A DNA stretch of 64,000 bases from Gigaspora rosea. Lineage: Eukaryota; Glomeromycota; Glomeromycetes; Diversisporales; Gigasporaceae. This document shows positions 22,346 through 34,916 of this stretch, one piece after another (position 1 is the stretch's first letter; each line of letters opens with the position of its first letter). The translations under genes were made by a program, and so were the position numbers. The notes below the pieces were generated by a model, which did not search any database, was not told the origin of the DNA, and saw nothing but the letters and a program-made list of their open reading frames with translations. The stretch spans positions 62,001 through 126,000 of the forward strand of contig QKWP01000439.1 in assembly GCA_003550325.1 (NCBI GenBank). The letters are read 5' to 3'.

Positions 22346-23070
22346 AGTATCCTCATATACTTTTAATTGTAGCCTCTTTCGTAATTGCAAATTGCCTTAA
22401 ATCTTCTTTGTTAAGTTTTCTTAAAAATGCCATACTGACTTAGATATACCACAGTAACAAAGTTTGAAGTTACACAAAGTGTTCACTGTCTAAGATCACT
22501 CTAGTTACCTAATATCTTTGAAGAAGTGGATATAGGATAACACTATCTAATTGATAATCTGTTTTCAAATAAGTGAGTCATATATAGTAAATTGCAATGC
22601 ACAGATCTATATGATTTACTGTATAAAATTGCTAAGCTGCAAATGCTACTTCATAACAAAGTAAAGCTACCTAAGTAAATATATCTTCAATTTCTAAGTA
22701 AACTTGTAAAGCATCAATTTTTAATTCTAATGTAGTAATATCATTAAAATTTGCTAAGTAGATATAGAGATATTGCTATAAAATAATTTGCTAACTAATG
22801 TAAAAAACTATTGTAGTTATGTAAAATTACTATAGTAACAAGATATGTGATTGTAATTGCAATGAGATATGTGATATATCAAATTCAAAGAAAATAGAGA
22901 AATTATAGTTATTAGACAAAACCTTTTTTGCTTGATAACAAAAGATAAAATTTAAGACAAAATCACCAAATGATGAAACCTCTGATGAAAGATGAACTCT
23001 CAAATTCTGCCAAAGAAAGACAAAACCCAAATTCAAGATCTTCTTTGTTTATATTATATAGTTATAAGTA

Positions 23071-23474
23071 GGCCTCCACAAAAATTACTCGTGCAATTTT
23101 GAAATTTTTAAAGGCTATAAAACCAATATTACACGATTGATGCTTGAACTGAAGTCATTATGCAGAATTAGCGTGATAAACCTACTTTTGGAAAACATGC
23201 TTCATTTATACCTCATGTGTTTTTGCTACTAGCAGCAAGCCTTCAAAGTCAGTCAGGTACAGGCCCAGGCCCGGCCCTCAGGCAAGTACCCGTTTGACTT
23301 TAAAGACCTGCTACTAGCAGCAAGTGCATGTGAGGTATAAATGAAGCATGTTTTCCAAAAGTAGGTTTATCATACTAATTCCACAGACCGATTTCAGTTC
23401 AAGCATCAATGTATAACATTGGTTTTATAGCCTTCAAAAATTCTGAAATCACACAGGTAATTTTTGTGGAGGTC
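23071..23474. mobile_element. 404-bp foldback MITE
   Basis: The ends are GGCCTCCACAAAAATTAC and GTAATTTTTGTGGAGGTC, flanked by TA (23069-23070, 23475-23476). The arms pair for about 150 bp, for example AAACCTACTTTTGGAAAACA with its complement near 23350. The centre holds a 15-bp direct repeat GCTACTAGCAGCAAG (23225-23239, 23310-23324) enclosing a 70-bp GC-rich insert. Confidence 0.9.
23240..23309. mobile_element. 70-bp GC-rich insert at the centre of the foldback element
   Basis: AAAGTCAGTCAGGTAC on the left pairs with GTACCCGTTTGACTTT on the right around CAGGCCCAGGCCCGGCC. It is bracketed by the exact 15-bp repeat described for the host element. It could be a tiny TIR element with an unusually long duplication, or a local rearrangement. 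Confidence 0.5.
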
Positions 23475-23722
23475 TAATTATAAGGTAAATATACCTATAT
23501 CTTATTATTTACTGGGCCAAATGTCTCAACTACTATTATGCTCATATTTTTCTTCTTTACAATGATTGTTATATGCACAAGAGAGATTTATTTAGTACAA
23601 AATTGATTTATTCTTGGAAAAATGCCAGATTCTGAAAAAGGTGAAATTTAATAGTAAAAATCACATGATATTTCACTGGTTCACAGGCGGATCACAAATT
23701 AATAAATTATATAATACATATT

Positions 23723-24079
23723 TAGAAATGCATTAGTCCTAAAAAAGACAAGTTCTAGACCAGTTCTAGACTAAGTCTAATAAGGACTATGGACTATTAA
23801 AAGGGCTGGTTCTGGGTTAGTTCTTATAAATATAACTATAATACTTGTATTGCCCTATCAAGTTTCTTGATCTGGTATAATATAGATTATTTGATATTTA
23901 TTTATATATAAAATAAGTAATTATCATTTTTGGCCAATAAGATCTTATGCATTAGAATATGATACAATCATTAAAGAACAATTTTTGGAACTGAGAACAA
24001 AACCAGACTGGAACCATAAATCCCATAATAATAGTCTCACTAGGACTAGACCAGACTGGACCAGACTAATACATTTCTA
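23723..24079. mobile_element. TIR element with TAGAAATGCATTAGTC ends
   Basis: The left end TAGAAATGCATTAGTC pairs with the right end GACTAATACATTTCTA. The interior is rich in GACTAGACCAG/CTGGTCTAG motifs. TATATAAT follows the right end and also lies a few bases left of the left end, so the target duplication is suggestive only. Confidence 0.6.
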
Positions 24080-25625
24080 TATATAATCATTATTAGTAGT
24101 TTGTTATATTGCTATGGTTTCATGTTTGCATTATGAATTGAACTAGATCATTTCATGATTGGTAAGAATCAAAAAAATAAAATATATTAATTCAAAATTG
24201 ATATAAATTCCATCAGAGAAGTTTTTTTAGTACAGCTCTATGTAAATTTTTAAAAAAAAAAACAATTATTAAAAATTAATGCAGATTTGTGACCTGCTAG
24301 CAGTCATTGATTTAATTTCTGCACAGATCTTTAACAATTAACAATTCAATAATCTGCGCAGATTGTAAAAAGTAACAAAAAGTGAATAATAATAAATTAC
24401 TATATGCTCGCCTAAATATTAAATCCTAGCTAATTTTTCATATATTAAAAAAATAAATTGAATATTCATATTAATAACAATTTAATTTACTATACAAATA
24501 CATAATATTGGTTGATTATAAATTTTACAAAAATAATAAAAATAATATATTTTTATTAAAAAAAAAAAACTACAAAACATATTACAAGAAATACCAAAAA
24601 AACGCCTTAGAAACATCACACAAATACTATAAAGGCACCACACAAACACCACATAAACACTATAAAGACACTATTGTAAATTTTCAGTATTAAATTGCAC
24701 TAATTAAATTCAAAAATAATTCAAATTTATCTTTATTAATTGTCTAACAATATATATTTTAATAATTGCAAATTATTAATAAAAAAATTTTTTTTTTATA
24801 TAAAGACAAAAAATAAGCTTTTGTTCTATTGCTCTATTTGCAAACACATATAGAATTTTTTTTTTTAAACCTCGAGATAGCAGTTATCCGGGGACATCGA
24901 ATGACGAGATTTATTATGCTAGCTTACGTACACAATACTATTTGTACAAACTTAATTGTCTATACTATTTACACTATTTACATATTTTAAAGCCTTTCTC
25001 TTTCCCTAAGCAAACGACTATTCAAAGCCACTTTGTGATTTTGACTTTCCATATGTACGGCATTGCTTGCTCTAGCATTCATATAGAAAATTTAAAAATA
25101 CACAGAAACATATTGAAACATGCCAAATATTGCAACCCTCATTTTTTTAGCTGTATATAGTAAATGTATAAAATACAGAGAAAATATACCAAAACGCAAC
25201 TTACTATATATTTTCTATACACTGTAGATTTTCTAGATAAACTTTTGTATAGGGCACGAATCCTCGGGACACAATAAATAAGGATACTTCCGGTGAAATT
25301 CCGGTTGAAACTAGAACACTCCAGAAAAGAACATCTCCGGTGAAATTTTAGCTCGAAATTTTGTTTTTCTTTAGTTTTATAATATTATTTTTTAGTTTTC
25401 TCAATTATTTTTTACAGCATTATTTTTTAAAAAAAAGAAAAAATCCGTACAAATAAGAACAAAATCTAGTATGATAGTAAAACCATGGTAATACAGCAAT
25501 AATGCACATTACAGTTGCTTATCTTTACTAAATTATAATTTTATATTTTTTGGTTAAATATTCCGTTTCTTGTTTGGCGCAATGACGCTGCGCAGCTATC
25601 TAGTTTTCTTATACTTGCCAAAAAA
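24080..25625. other. AT-rich spacer, no gene recognised
   Basis: Contains A/T homopolymer runs, a short CACAAACACCACATAAACAC-like tandem tract at 24618-24672, and at 24884-24920 a segment GCAGTTATCCGGGGACATC. The last recurs as its near complement at 63345-63378 (GACATCCCCAGATAACTGC), so it belongs to an unidentified interspersed repeat. Confidence 0.45.
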
Positions 25626-25639
25626 GTGAAAGTGAGTTT

Positions 25640-25830
25640 TTACTATATTCGGGTAGATTTAACATTAGCTATATTTTTTAATTATAAACGGAGATTAATA
25701 AAAAAATCGGGATATTTAAAGAAAACTGTGTTAGGAGACTCGTACATCATGAGATTACCCGATATAACTAACCAATCAGTTCACGAAATTTTGATTAACC
25801 CGGATCAGTCCAAACTAGATTTTCTAGGTA
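25640..25830 (+). repeat. Uncharacterised interspersed repeat (relative at 6800-7010)
   Basis: Shares ordered motifs with 6800-7010: TTCGGGTA, TATAAA, a CATCA-GAGA-TACCCG stretch, and GAAATTTTGATTAA then CCGGATCAGTCC. Part of the last motif also appears inside the 14128 and 33600 elements. The ends are not defined. Confidence 0.45.
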
Positions 25831-26596
25831 AGTCGAATTTATTAAAGGAACAATTATTTAATAGCACTTTATATGTACTATATACTATATATAATCTTTA
25901 TTTATCAACTTATGAATGACATCATTAGTTGGAAGAAAGTCGGATTCTACTATTCTACTAGGGCACTACTGAAACAGTGTTGTTGATATATGGAGTGCAC
26001 GATAAGAAAGGTTCTACAGTTGTAATCCAATATAAATAAAACCTCCGGTTGGTGGAAATTGAAGGATTTAAGAGAAAAAAAATGCTATCTTTAGAGTCAT
26101 TGTAATCAAGGACATGCGTTAAAAAAATAAAAAAATTCGGATGAAATTTAAATAGTGTTTGTTGAGGTCTTTGCTGACCACGTAAATTAAACCTATACAA
26201 AAGTTATATGCGGTATCATATGAAAATTATTCATAGAATATTTTTTTTGTGTTTAGGCATCAAATTGTAATTTATAAGCAAGGTAGTTAATTGTTAAGCC
26301 ATAAAAAGAAGCGGCAAGGACGAGCAGGGGTGGGACGAGAAAGCCAGACAAAGTCGGCTTAGCAGAGTTATTTTATCTTTATCCGGGAATTGTCTAAAGC
26401 TTGTAAGATTTCAATTGCGCTACTTGAATTTTAATCTATCATTTGAATCATAGCTGCAAGGTTTAACTTATTTCTCGTAAGACCGAAATTGCATTAATTT
26501 TCCAAATCAATATATTAATTTGTGTGATAATGAAATTTAATGGGGTAGTTTTTTCACACTCGGACTAATTGCTTTGTTTTATCTCAAGCACATTTT

Positions 26597-26861
26597 AACT
26601 ACTGTAAAATAGCCATATAAAAGAACCTCCAGAATAGTAGATCTAGACCCGAGTGCAGATCTTATGATCTTCTTGATTAAATATAATCCGTTTCAAACGT
26701 CTAGATTGCGAGTTATAAATGGAAAGTGTATATGCTTCAAAATTTTTCTTTTTTATGATGTAAATTCTCAGCCATGTACTACACCCGGGGTCTATTAAGA
26801 AATCTTAAAATTGGTAGAACGTAACAGACCCGAGTCTTGCATATGGCCATTTACGGTAGTT
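26597..26861. mobile_element. 265-bp TIR element, AACTACTGTAAAATAGCCATAT
   Basis: The left end AACTACTGTAAAATAGCCAT pairs with the right end ATGGCCATTTACGGTAGTT. AGACCCGAGT occurs near both ends in direct orientation. No clear target duplication is visible, so the superfamily is unassigned. Confidence 0.6.
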
Positions 26862-27698
26862 ATATTTTTCCGTCAACCTGATTTTATTCTGACACGAAAA
26901 AAAAAAAAAAAAAGACTCGAATTAACCATAATCATTAAACAAAGAATTTAATAAGCCTACATTAATTGTACATACGACATACGGATTAAAATTTTTGTAT
27001 GTCATCCCAGAGAATTATTAGTAAGATCTAGATTAATCAGGTGTTGCGTTTAAATTGTCATACGCAATTAAAGTAATAGTAATTAAACTATAACTAGTAA
27101 ATTACTATTGATAAGATTTTCATTTGTCGAACCAATAAAGCAGTTATTTTTTTTTAAATCATAGCTTTAGACTAGCTTTACTTTGAAATAAAACGGAATG
27201 AAATAGTTCAGACTTAGCTAGTAGCAGAAATAAGCAGAAGATTAAGAATCGAATTTGGGATTATGATGTCAAAGAAAGAAACGAAATAGGTGTATCTGGT
27301 AGCTTTTATTTCATAAAGTAAAATTTTATGCAGATAAAGATGTAATTAATAAGTTATAAATAAAGGCATTGAAAAACTTGCTTGGAAATAAAATCAATAA
27401 TTTACTTCAAAAAAAAAAAAAACATGCAATATCTATTTTACTAAATAGACTATTCAAAGTCTAATTATGAACCCTCTATCATGATAATTTTTTAATTAAG
27501 CAATTTAAATGAACGAATCCAGTTTCGGATTGTTACAAGCTTATACTGTAATATGAAATTGACAAAAGTTTATATCCTGGTTGGTAATAAACTTTATTTC
27601 TTTGGAGGCAGTGCAGCAGATAATACTGCCAGTAATGACCAATTGGCATAATATAAAGTCAAAAGCGTTGTAAGGTAGGAATAGGTTTTGACCTATTC

Positions 27699-27832
27699 AC
27701 GTACCTACAGGAGTACCACCTATACCACCTCAAACTACAATACTACCTAAACCTACACCACCTCAAACTACAACACTACCTAAATCTACACAAACATTCC
27801 TTCCACCCTCTATCCTGCGAATATTTGGGTGA
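27699..27832 (+). pseudogene. Pro/Thr-rich coding-type relic with a 33-bp repeat
   Basis: One frame reads PIHVPTGVPPIPPQTTILPK and then a second near-copy PTPPQTTTLPKSTQTFLPP before a stop. The DNA period is 33 bp (CCACCTCAAACTAC at 27725 and 27758). A repeat that is a multiple of three with a conserved low-complexity peptide suggests a fragment of a host gene. It leads directly into the 73-bp array. The family is unknown. Confidence 0.4.
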
Positions 27833-28118
27833 TTATGAACAAACGTTTTCAATACATCTCATTCGAATACTACTTCGGGTGATTATGAAGAATTCATGAT
27901 TAAATATATGAACAAACTTTTTCAATACATCTCATTCGAATACTACTTCGAATGATTATGAAAAATTCTCGATTAAATATATTGAACAAATTTTTTCAAT
28001 ACATCACTTCGAATACTACTTCGAATGATTATGAAGAATTCACGATTAATTATATGAACAAACTTTTTCAATACATCACTTTCGAATACTACTTCGGGTG
28101 ATTATGAAGAATTCAATA

Positions 28119-28328
28119 CAGTCAGACCATCCTAAATGCAACCTCTCTAAATGCATAATCTCTCTAAATGCATACCCTCTCTAAATGCATAGCCTCTCTA
28201 AATGTATGACTTGACTTGATTCCAACTCATATGTTACTTATAGATTTTTACCTCCCTAAATGCAATACCTCGCTAAATGCAAGGTTTTTTTATCGGCCTC
28301 TCGTTATGCATTTAGGGAGGTCTGACTG
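28119..28328. mobile_element. 210-bp pogo-type MITE inside the 73-bp array
   Basis: The ends are CAGTCAGACCATCCTAAATG and CATTTAGGGAGGTCTGACTG, flanked by TA (28117-28118, 28329-28330). CTCTCTAAATGCATA is repeated four times near the left end. It is the best-preserved member of the CAGTCAGACC family here. Confidence 0.93.
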
Positions 28329-28387
28329 TATATTGAACAAATTTTTTCAATACATCACTTTCGAATACTACTTCGGGTGATTATATG

Positions 28388-28487
28388 CATATGTTATTTA
28401 TAGATTTTTACCTCCCTAAATGCAATACATCTCTAAATGCAAGGTTTTTTATCGGCCCCTTGCTATGCATTTAGGGAGGTCTGACTT
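28388..28487. mobile_element. Right-half copy of the same MITE
   Basis: It repeats the right part of 28119-28328 almost exactly, from CATATGTTATTTATAGATTT to TTAGGGAGGTCTGACT, without a left end and again between minisatellite units. This suggests that array units plus the MITE half were duplicated together, not a second insertion. Confidence 0.75.
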
Positions 28488-29639
28488 TACATCACTTTCG
28501 AATACTACTTCGGGTGATTATATGCTAAATCATATGTCGGCCAATATAATACTCATTCTTATGAGGGAACTCAAAGAATGCAACTTTTTAATATTGAATA
28601 ACAAGATGGTAAAAGCTTTGGATGAGCGAAGAGTATGTAATATTTGTTGAAATAAATATATCAACAAACTTTTTCAATACATCTCTTTCGAATACTACTT
28701 TAAATGATTATAAAGAATTCACGATCAAATATATCAATGGAAGTAGTATAGCATCTTGATTTATTAGGAGGAGAGATTAACAGACAGAATTATTCTTGTT
28801 AACAATAATGAATTGTGGTATCTTGATTTATCAAAACGAGAGATTATTTGTGTTCCAACCCATTTGAGAAATTACACCTCAACGGTGAATTGCATTAGTA
28901 TATAATTTGGTAGTACTTCTGCTGAATCTTGAGAATTCTTTTGTTTATTTTGTTGTTGAAATAACTTTATATCAATTATACAAAATTTTACATTTAATTC
29001 ATCAATCAATATAGACATTTACTTAAGATTCATTATGTAAAGATATAACTGAATTTAACAGTTCTTTCGTTTTACTTATTGAAGTGTAAACTCTTATAAC
29101 TACTGTAGAAAAAAGTTTTATTTTAGAAATATTAATTTTGAAAAAAAAGCTTAAGTGGTTGAAAAAAATTATGCCGCATTTAAATTAAGTAGATAAACAG
29201 TTTAAGAAATCTTTAATTATGATTTTTATTTTTAATAAGCAATTTAAGAGACCTTAATTATGATTTAACTATTATGTATTTTTAATAAGCAATTTAAGAG
29301 ATTTTAATTATGATTTAACTATTATGAATTTTTAAGAATTTAATAAAAAAAATTTTAATAAGAAACTTAAATATTGATACCTGAGATAATGAGTTCAAAA
29401 TAATATGAGATTTTGGTACATGTATATATAAATTGCCTTCGATTTTGAATTATCTATCAACTTATATATTTTTGATCGATTTATGAGAAACTTTATTGAA
29501 AGCAGAAATACATGTACAGGTATATGGTTTTCAATGAATAAAAATCTTTATATTATTCTACTATTAGCATAAATTGAAGTATTCTGCAACTATGTAAACT
29601 TAATCTAAGTTTATTAACTTATAAAAATCTTAATTTTTG

Positions 29640-31735
29640 ATAACTTAGTGTAAATTAGCTACCCGATGCATAAATATCGGAGTAGAATTTTGTCGTATCA
29701 GACATGGAATTCAAAACTAATAAATTGATCAAATGATAGCTTTCGTGATTTATTGTGCGATAACGTACGCGATTTGTAATAATGCATTTACGTACGTAGT
29801 TAATTTCGATTAATATTGGCCAGTTATATTCAAGGAGATTAGGTTTTTCCTAAAAAAAAATAAAATAGATGATTATAAGTCGTAGAAGTGTCGTAGATAA
29901 TAAAGATGAATGGGGCAATTTTACATATAGAATTTCGAACTAGATGCAATTGCCACAACCGTGTGAATTAAACCGGGTTGCACCTATATAACGATAGGAT
30001 TATCTTCTCGAGATTTATCCAGTTTAATTTATTCAGTTAGATTCTAACAATTTAAGACTTTTGATGATGAAACTTAAGCTTCTTTGTTGTAATTTTACGG
30101 TAAGTTTCGGTAAATTAGTTTTCACATAATTTCATAATTTGTAAATTTGAACACAAGATATGTAATTTATGAATTCGAATTTTAGATTATTAAGGAGGTA
30201 CAATCCGAGTCATATATTTAAATCAAATAAATGGTTTAATAATTCTGGCCGAGCTTTTATAAAATTATACTTTATATATGGCGACACATATAAGATTTTA
30301 ACCTTCGGAACATAACCTTATTGGTTAATATATTTAACTAATGGGTAGATTATCTTTTAAGTTAAAGTTAGCGCTTTTAAATTTTCCGATCACCTTTATT
30401 ATATATAGTCATGCAGTGTAATGTTTTTTCACGTCTGTAAACATGCTGCATAATATTTATTTACCGCATTTGTTTAGATCCTTGCAATACGTATAAAAAG
30501 GTGAGATATTAATTGTACGAACGTGACGATCTGATCATGTTACTAATCAATCATATTTTACTAATCAAATAAAATTATTAAGCATTTCTAAAAATCGTCC
30601 GTTAATGGCTTAATTTGACAATGTTGCTGCAGCTACTTATTTAGTAATAGTATACAACAAGAATAAATATCCGAATATACAGTTGATCACTGCCATTGTG
30701 AATTTTTTTATATTTTTCACCATTCAATTGCGGTGATTGGCTTGACTTAAATGAAAATGGATCTACGATTTTATCATATGAGATTTAATGAATTTGCAGG
30801 AGTTCAAAGTTCCCGGGTTATAAATTAAAATAATGATTAACAAGATATATTAACAAGATATGATGAAATCATCTAAAAACATTACGTAACTCCTGACATT
30901 CTGAAAACTGCAAACATATATGTATATCTTTATAATCCTATATAAGATCTTCAAAGTTACGTTTTTTTTTTTAAAGTTCTTATATATCAAGAAGATCTGA
31001 CTTAAAAAAGAAAATTTACAGGAATTTTCAAAAATTAATAATCAGCAAGATTAAGTTTTATCAGTTGTATTCTCTTCATTGCCTGGAATCCTGAGTGACG
31101 CACCAATTTCTATTTTCATGTGATTAACAAATTTAAGTATGATGGTCGTCAAATGATTGCCGTTCATTTCCCCGACATCACATATGGTTGGGGTATATAA
31201 GTATTAATGATAATTGTCACACAGGTGATGTCGAGTAGGGGAGATGACCATCTTCTTGATCTACTGAGGGGTTATGAAATTAAAGATTAGAATATTCAAA
31301 GCCTCAATTGTGTTTAATCGGGAGTGATTTTTCAATATTAACTACAAAGAACCATTAGTTCAAATTTCTAAAACCCCTTACTAGTAGCTCTATTTCCTAT
31401 TCGACCCATAAATATGGTGATTATAATCGATAATTTAATTTATTTTTGTTAATTTATTATATATTGAAACAGTACTATAAATTTATTGATGATATATTAC
31501 TTTATTTTTAAAAATTTTTTATTGTATTTTACCATATTTGTGTAATCCAAAACTATCCGCCTAACATTTTCCATTCTTGTATTATAGTATTTGTTTAGAT
31601 ATGCATAGCCACCTAATTCCATACGACCACTATCATATAGGTATCGTAGTAGCACAGGCATTTACAAATTGAAATGCTGTAAACAAATATCAGATACACA
31701 ATTTTTTGATAATTTTTTGGGGAGCATACATACAT
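29640..31735 (+). repeat. Rearranged U module: U1 forward (to 30590), U2 inverted (30600-31735)
   Basis: U1 follows A 9590-10720 (GATTAGGTTTTTCC, CTATATAACGATAGGATTA). U2 is the reverse of A 10790-11880 and of 15000-16860 (CGATAATTTAATTT, ACCCATAAATATGGTGATTAT). Read on the minus strand, 15000-17650 has the same arrangement, so both copies derive from one rearranged ancestor. Confidence 0.75.
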
Positions 31736-31739
31736 ACGT

Positions 31740-32005
31740 ACGTACCTACGAAAATTGTCAATAAAATCGCGTTATAGTTAGGATTAAGATTATAATATCT
31801 TAATGCCTAATAATAAAATCTCACAAGGAACATTTTAATTAGGCGACAGAAGTTGGCCTCCTAATTAAATTTCGAATAATCTTTAATTTCTTTGTAATAG
31901 AGTATTTAACTTCGATTATTTACTTACTTTTGAAATGAACAATTTTTTTTTAGGTGCTCTAGGGGTTTATTACAATTTATCATAGCTATATTTATATGTT
32001 ATAGC
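31740..32005 (+). repeat. Forward fragment matching A 11895-12150
   Basis: Shares ACGTACGTAC, AATCGCGTTATAGTTA, TTAATGCCTAATA and the GAAATGAACAATTTTTT segment in order with A. Confidence 0.65.
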
Positions 32006-33157
32006 ACAAGTACAGCTGCGCAGTATTTAATGCTGTGCAAAACCAATACGGTCACGTATGACGAACATCATTCATTCAAATAAAAAAACTCCATGCTCAC
32101 AAAATAAATTAACTCATATGAATTGAACCTAAGAAATAGGATGTAATGAAAAATATTAAATGTATAAACTAGGTCAGTTAATCATCTGGACCTAAAATAA
32201 AATCTGTATGTTAAATTTATCAACATATAAAAACCGACTTAATAATTGGAGTAGTCGAAATATTAATATATTAAACAATAGAATAATACTTTATTTAATA
32301 AATTAATAATTCAAGTGAAGTTTAATTACATAAGTTATATACTTGCATATTGTATTATATATAAGTCATGAATTATTTTATGTTAGTTTTAAGGAAGCTC
32401 GCCCAACATAGATTTCACAGTCATAAAATTTTCAACATTGCCAAAAACCTTTTTATTTATTATTTCATTATTCAACGTTATGTCAATAATATCAATAATA
32501 TGTCAATAATATGTCAATAATATGTCAAAATAGGTGTTAAATTATTTGTCATCGTTACAATTATCGTCACCGCAATTTGAATAACCCCCTGTGCAGGTTC
32601 TGGCTAATTTCGGATGGCTCAATGGATATATCAAAAAAAAATATATCCGACAGATTAAAATAGTCAGATCATCCAACGGATTTTTTTAACAGATCCAAGA
32701 TTTAACGTTAAGGAATTTATGTGCTGATTAGGAAAATGCAATTATCCGACAGCTAATTATGGTTGTACTTACTAATTAGTTATTTTGTTATGAACAATCA
32801 TCATATATCACTAAATAACGCTGTTATTTTATGATACACTGCTAATCACTTGTTTATTTGACCATAAAATTTGGTGTCGACCTTCAAGATCCTTCAGGAC
32901 CCTTCAGGACCCTGAGATGATATATTATATTAAATTATCTATAAAAAATCATATTACTGAATACCTACTAACAAAATAAAGTTAAAGAGATCATCACACG
33001 AAATTAAATTAAATCTTGATCATCAATTTAAATATCTGGTCATCAAATAACATTAATGACCAATGTTAACCCCGAAAAAAATTTTTGGTCCTCAGATCTA
33101 GATTGATAATGTGTCGATCCCATCTTTTCCACTTCGATGCATCTCATTAGATATATA

Positions 33158-33575
33158 CAGTCAGATTCTTTAGGCCGTTTGAAGTTAATTTTTTGGTTAA
33201 CATCACCCCCCCCAGCTGAAGTCTCTCCCCACCTCCCCCGAAAACGAACAGCCAATCAAAACGCTGGATGACTCTCCAAGTCACCTGATTTATATCAACC
33301 AATGAAATTGGCCCATCTTTGTTCATTTTTATATGTTCGTTTCATATGTTCGTTTCATTTTACCCCACCCCTCTCCCGAGAGTCCTGGAAAAGTGAAGAA
33401 TCAACTTCGAACGGCCCTAAGCACACGCTCTTGGGACCACACTTAACAATGTTCATTTAAAGAATAATAAGAAAAGGTTCATTTATTGAGATCAAGTATA
33501 TATTTAGTCAAGAGTTTGAATGCGCATTTAGAAATGATGTGCACTTCTAGAGGGTGCAAATTGAGGGTCGGATTG
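33158..33575. mobile_element. Pogo-type MITE (12908 family) carrying a nested PIF-like MITE
   Basis: The left end CAGTCAGATTCT follows TA at 33156-33157 and the right end GAGGGTCGGATTG precedes TA at 33576-33577. The centre is occupied by the 244-bp element at 33173-33416. The A and A' copies are uninterrupted, so the inner insertion came later. Confidence 0.8.
33173..33416. mobile_element. 244-bp PIF/Harbinger-like MITE, GGCCGTTTGAAGTTAA
   Basis: The ends are GGCCGTTTGAAGTTAATT and AATCAACTTCGAACGGCC. Flanking trinucleotides TTA and CTA are a slightly decayed target duplication. The relative at 52822-53058 has an intact TAA duplication. It is nested inside an older MITE. Confidence 0.85.
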
Positions 33576-33599
33576 TAAAATGAAATTAAATAGTAAACA

Positions 33600-33883
33600 G
33601 GGGTCTAAAGCCGTGTCCATCACATGACATAGAGCCAATAGGATTGTCTATTTTAATCGACACGGATCAGCCCGAAGAGACAAAAAAACAGCGAAAAAAA
33701 AAGCGAAAGTCGCAAAAATACAAGAAACAACAGTCTAAACACATCTTGGCGCATTAATAAAAAATGTCGGGAGGACAATTTTACTATAAGGTATGCCCTA
33801 ACCCAAAACCCAAACTAACCCTTACCCTAACTTTAATTAAAAAAATCAAAACCACGTGACTGGACACGGCTTTAGACGTCCCC
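33600..33883. mobile_element. Diverged relative of the 14128 element
   Basis: GGGGTCTAAAGCCGTGTCC on the left pairs with GGACACGGCTTTAGACGTCCCC on the right (ends given in part). It shares CACGGATCAGCCCGAAGA and AAAAAATGTCGGGA with 14128-14422. No target duplication is readable. Confidence 0.75.
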
Positions 33884-33889
33884 TATTTC

Positions 33890-34915
33890 AAGGTAAATCT
33901 AGTCCAAAATTTCATTTCAAACAAAATAATTCTTTATTACTGTATATCAATATACATGATGTTTTGTTAGGGAGCCCCTTTTTAAAAAAAATCGGATGAT
34001 AAGTGACATTCCCTTAATATAGACTTGTTAAATTCCATAAGGCAAATCCTTTCATACTGGAAAAGAACAGGTAGTAGGGAATATGTAACTTTAAGAAATA
34101 TTCTTTATAATCCTGTCATCTGCACAATATAATACAAACATGTTTCCTAATTTACTATACATTTCTATATTATACTGCTTTATTATATACTCGCAATTAG
34201 TAGAATAAGTTTGAGATAAAAAAAAAACCGCCCAAATCAATCAAACCAATAAATGAATAATGTAACACTATCAAAAATAATTTATTCAAAAACTATCGTA
34301 TAGTAAATGGTTTTGTAAATTAAAATGTCGGATGAAGTAATCGCCGTTTTATGCTAACCCGACCTAACCTAATTTTTCGTCCGGCCCCTCCCCTCTAAAC
34401 TCATAAAAATTTAATAATTAATTTACATAGAATGTTGCATATAATATAATTTTGTTATAGTTATCGTTTACATAGTTAGCAAATACCTCATAATTAGATT
34501 GTCTCTGGATATAGCATTTCTCTCTTGTATCTTTCAATCTTCGCCATTAATGTATTTCTATCGAAATTTATTTATATTGAATTACAAAAGTAAAACATTC
34601 TAAGAAGTCTAACATTTTTTATTGGAGTCCCTTGAACTAACAACACAGCTTCCCGGTGGGGCCTTCGTATAATTAGCTAGAATAGTGGGACTTAAACTTT
34701 CTTCCGATTATCGACATTCGTTGATCAGATGTTTAACGATTATGCGTCATCGCGCCATCTAATATATCCTAATATGGTCAATGCTTGTATGATTATCGTT
34801 ATATATGTTATATATTTGTGTGCGACTTAATCGACTAAATTAGTCGATCATTAAAATTCGGCAACTATTTATACCATTACAGAAGTACGATCACATGTGT
34901 CACATGAAATATGGG
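33890..34915. other. AT-rich spacer, nothing recognised
   Basis: No open frame of note, no paired ends found, and no match to the large unit seen by eye. Confidence 0.4.
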
Positions 34916-34916
34916 G

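Larger units (their letters stand above)
27838..28740 (+). repeat. 73-bp minisatellite, interrupted by two pogo-type MITE copies
   Basis: Units start at 27866, 27939, 28012 and 28085 with an exact 73-base spacing, each with TTCGAATACTACTTCG and TTTTTCAATACATC. Further units follow after the inserted elements at about 28335, 28490 and 28670. A single diverged unit is present in A (1066-1110) and A' (about 39760), inverted, so the array expanded only in this copy. 73 is not a multiple of three, so a long coding repeat is unlikely. Confidence 0.85.
26215..29640 (-). repeat. Inverted partial copy of the large unit (matches A 6140 down to 1)
   Basis: Read on the minus strand this follows A from its start. 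Examples: ATTGCCTTCGATTTTGAATT at 29427 mirrors A at 150-170, the 27121-27290 block mirrors A 1850-2030, and GTATCATATGAAAATTATT at 26213 mirrors A near 6020. It lacks the pogo element. It abuts a forward U1 at 29640, as A' abuts an inverted U1 at 38696. Confidence 0.75.
32010..33600 (-). repeat. Inverted copy of A 12885-14760
   Basis: Reverse-complement match, for example CTGTGCAGGTTCTGGCTAAT (32588) and the 10-bp GGTCCTGAA array near 32882. It keeps CpG sites such as CTGCGCAG at 32037 that agree with A and are lost in A'. It contains the 12908-type MITE at 33158-33575. Confidence 0.85.

Noticed and set aside
27838-28740. Possible CRISPR array, given regular spacing
   Set aside because: The 73-bp units are full tandem repeats with no unique spacers, in a eukaryotic-type context.
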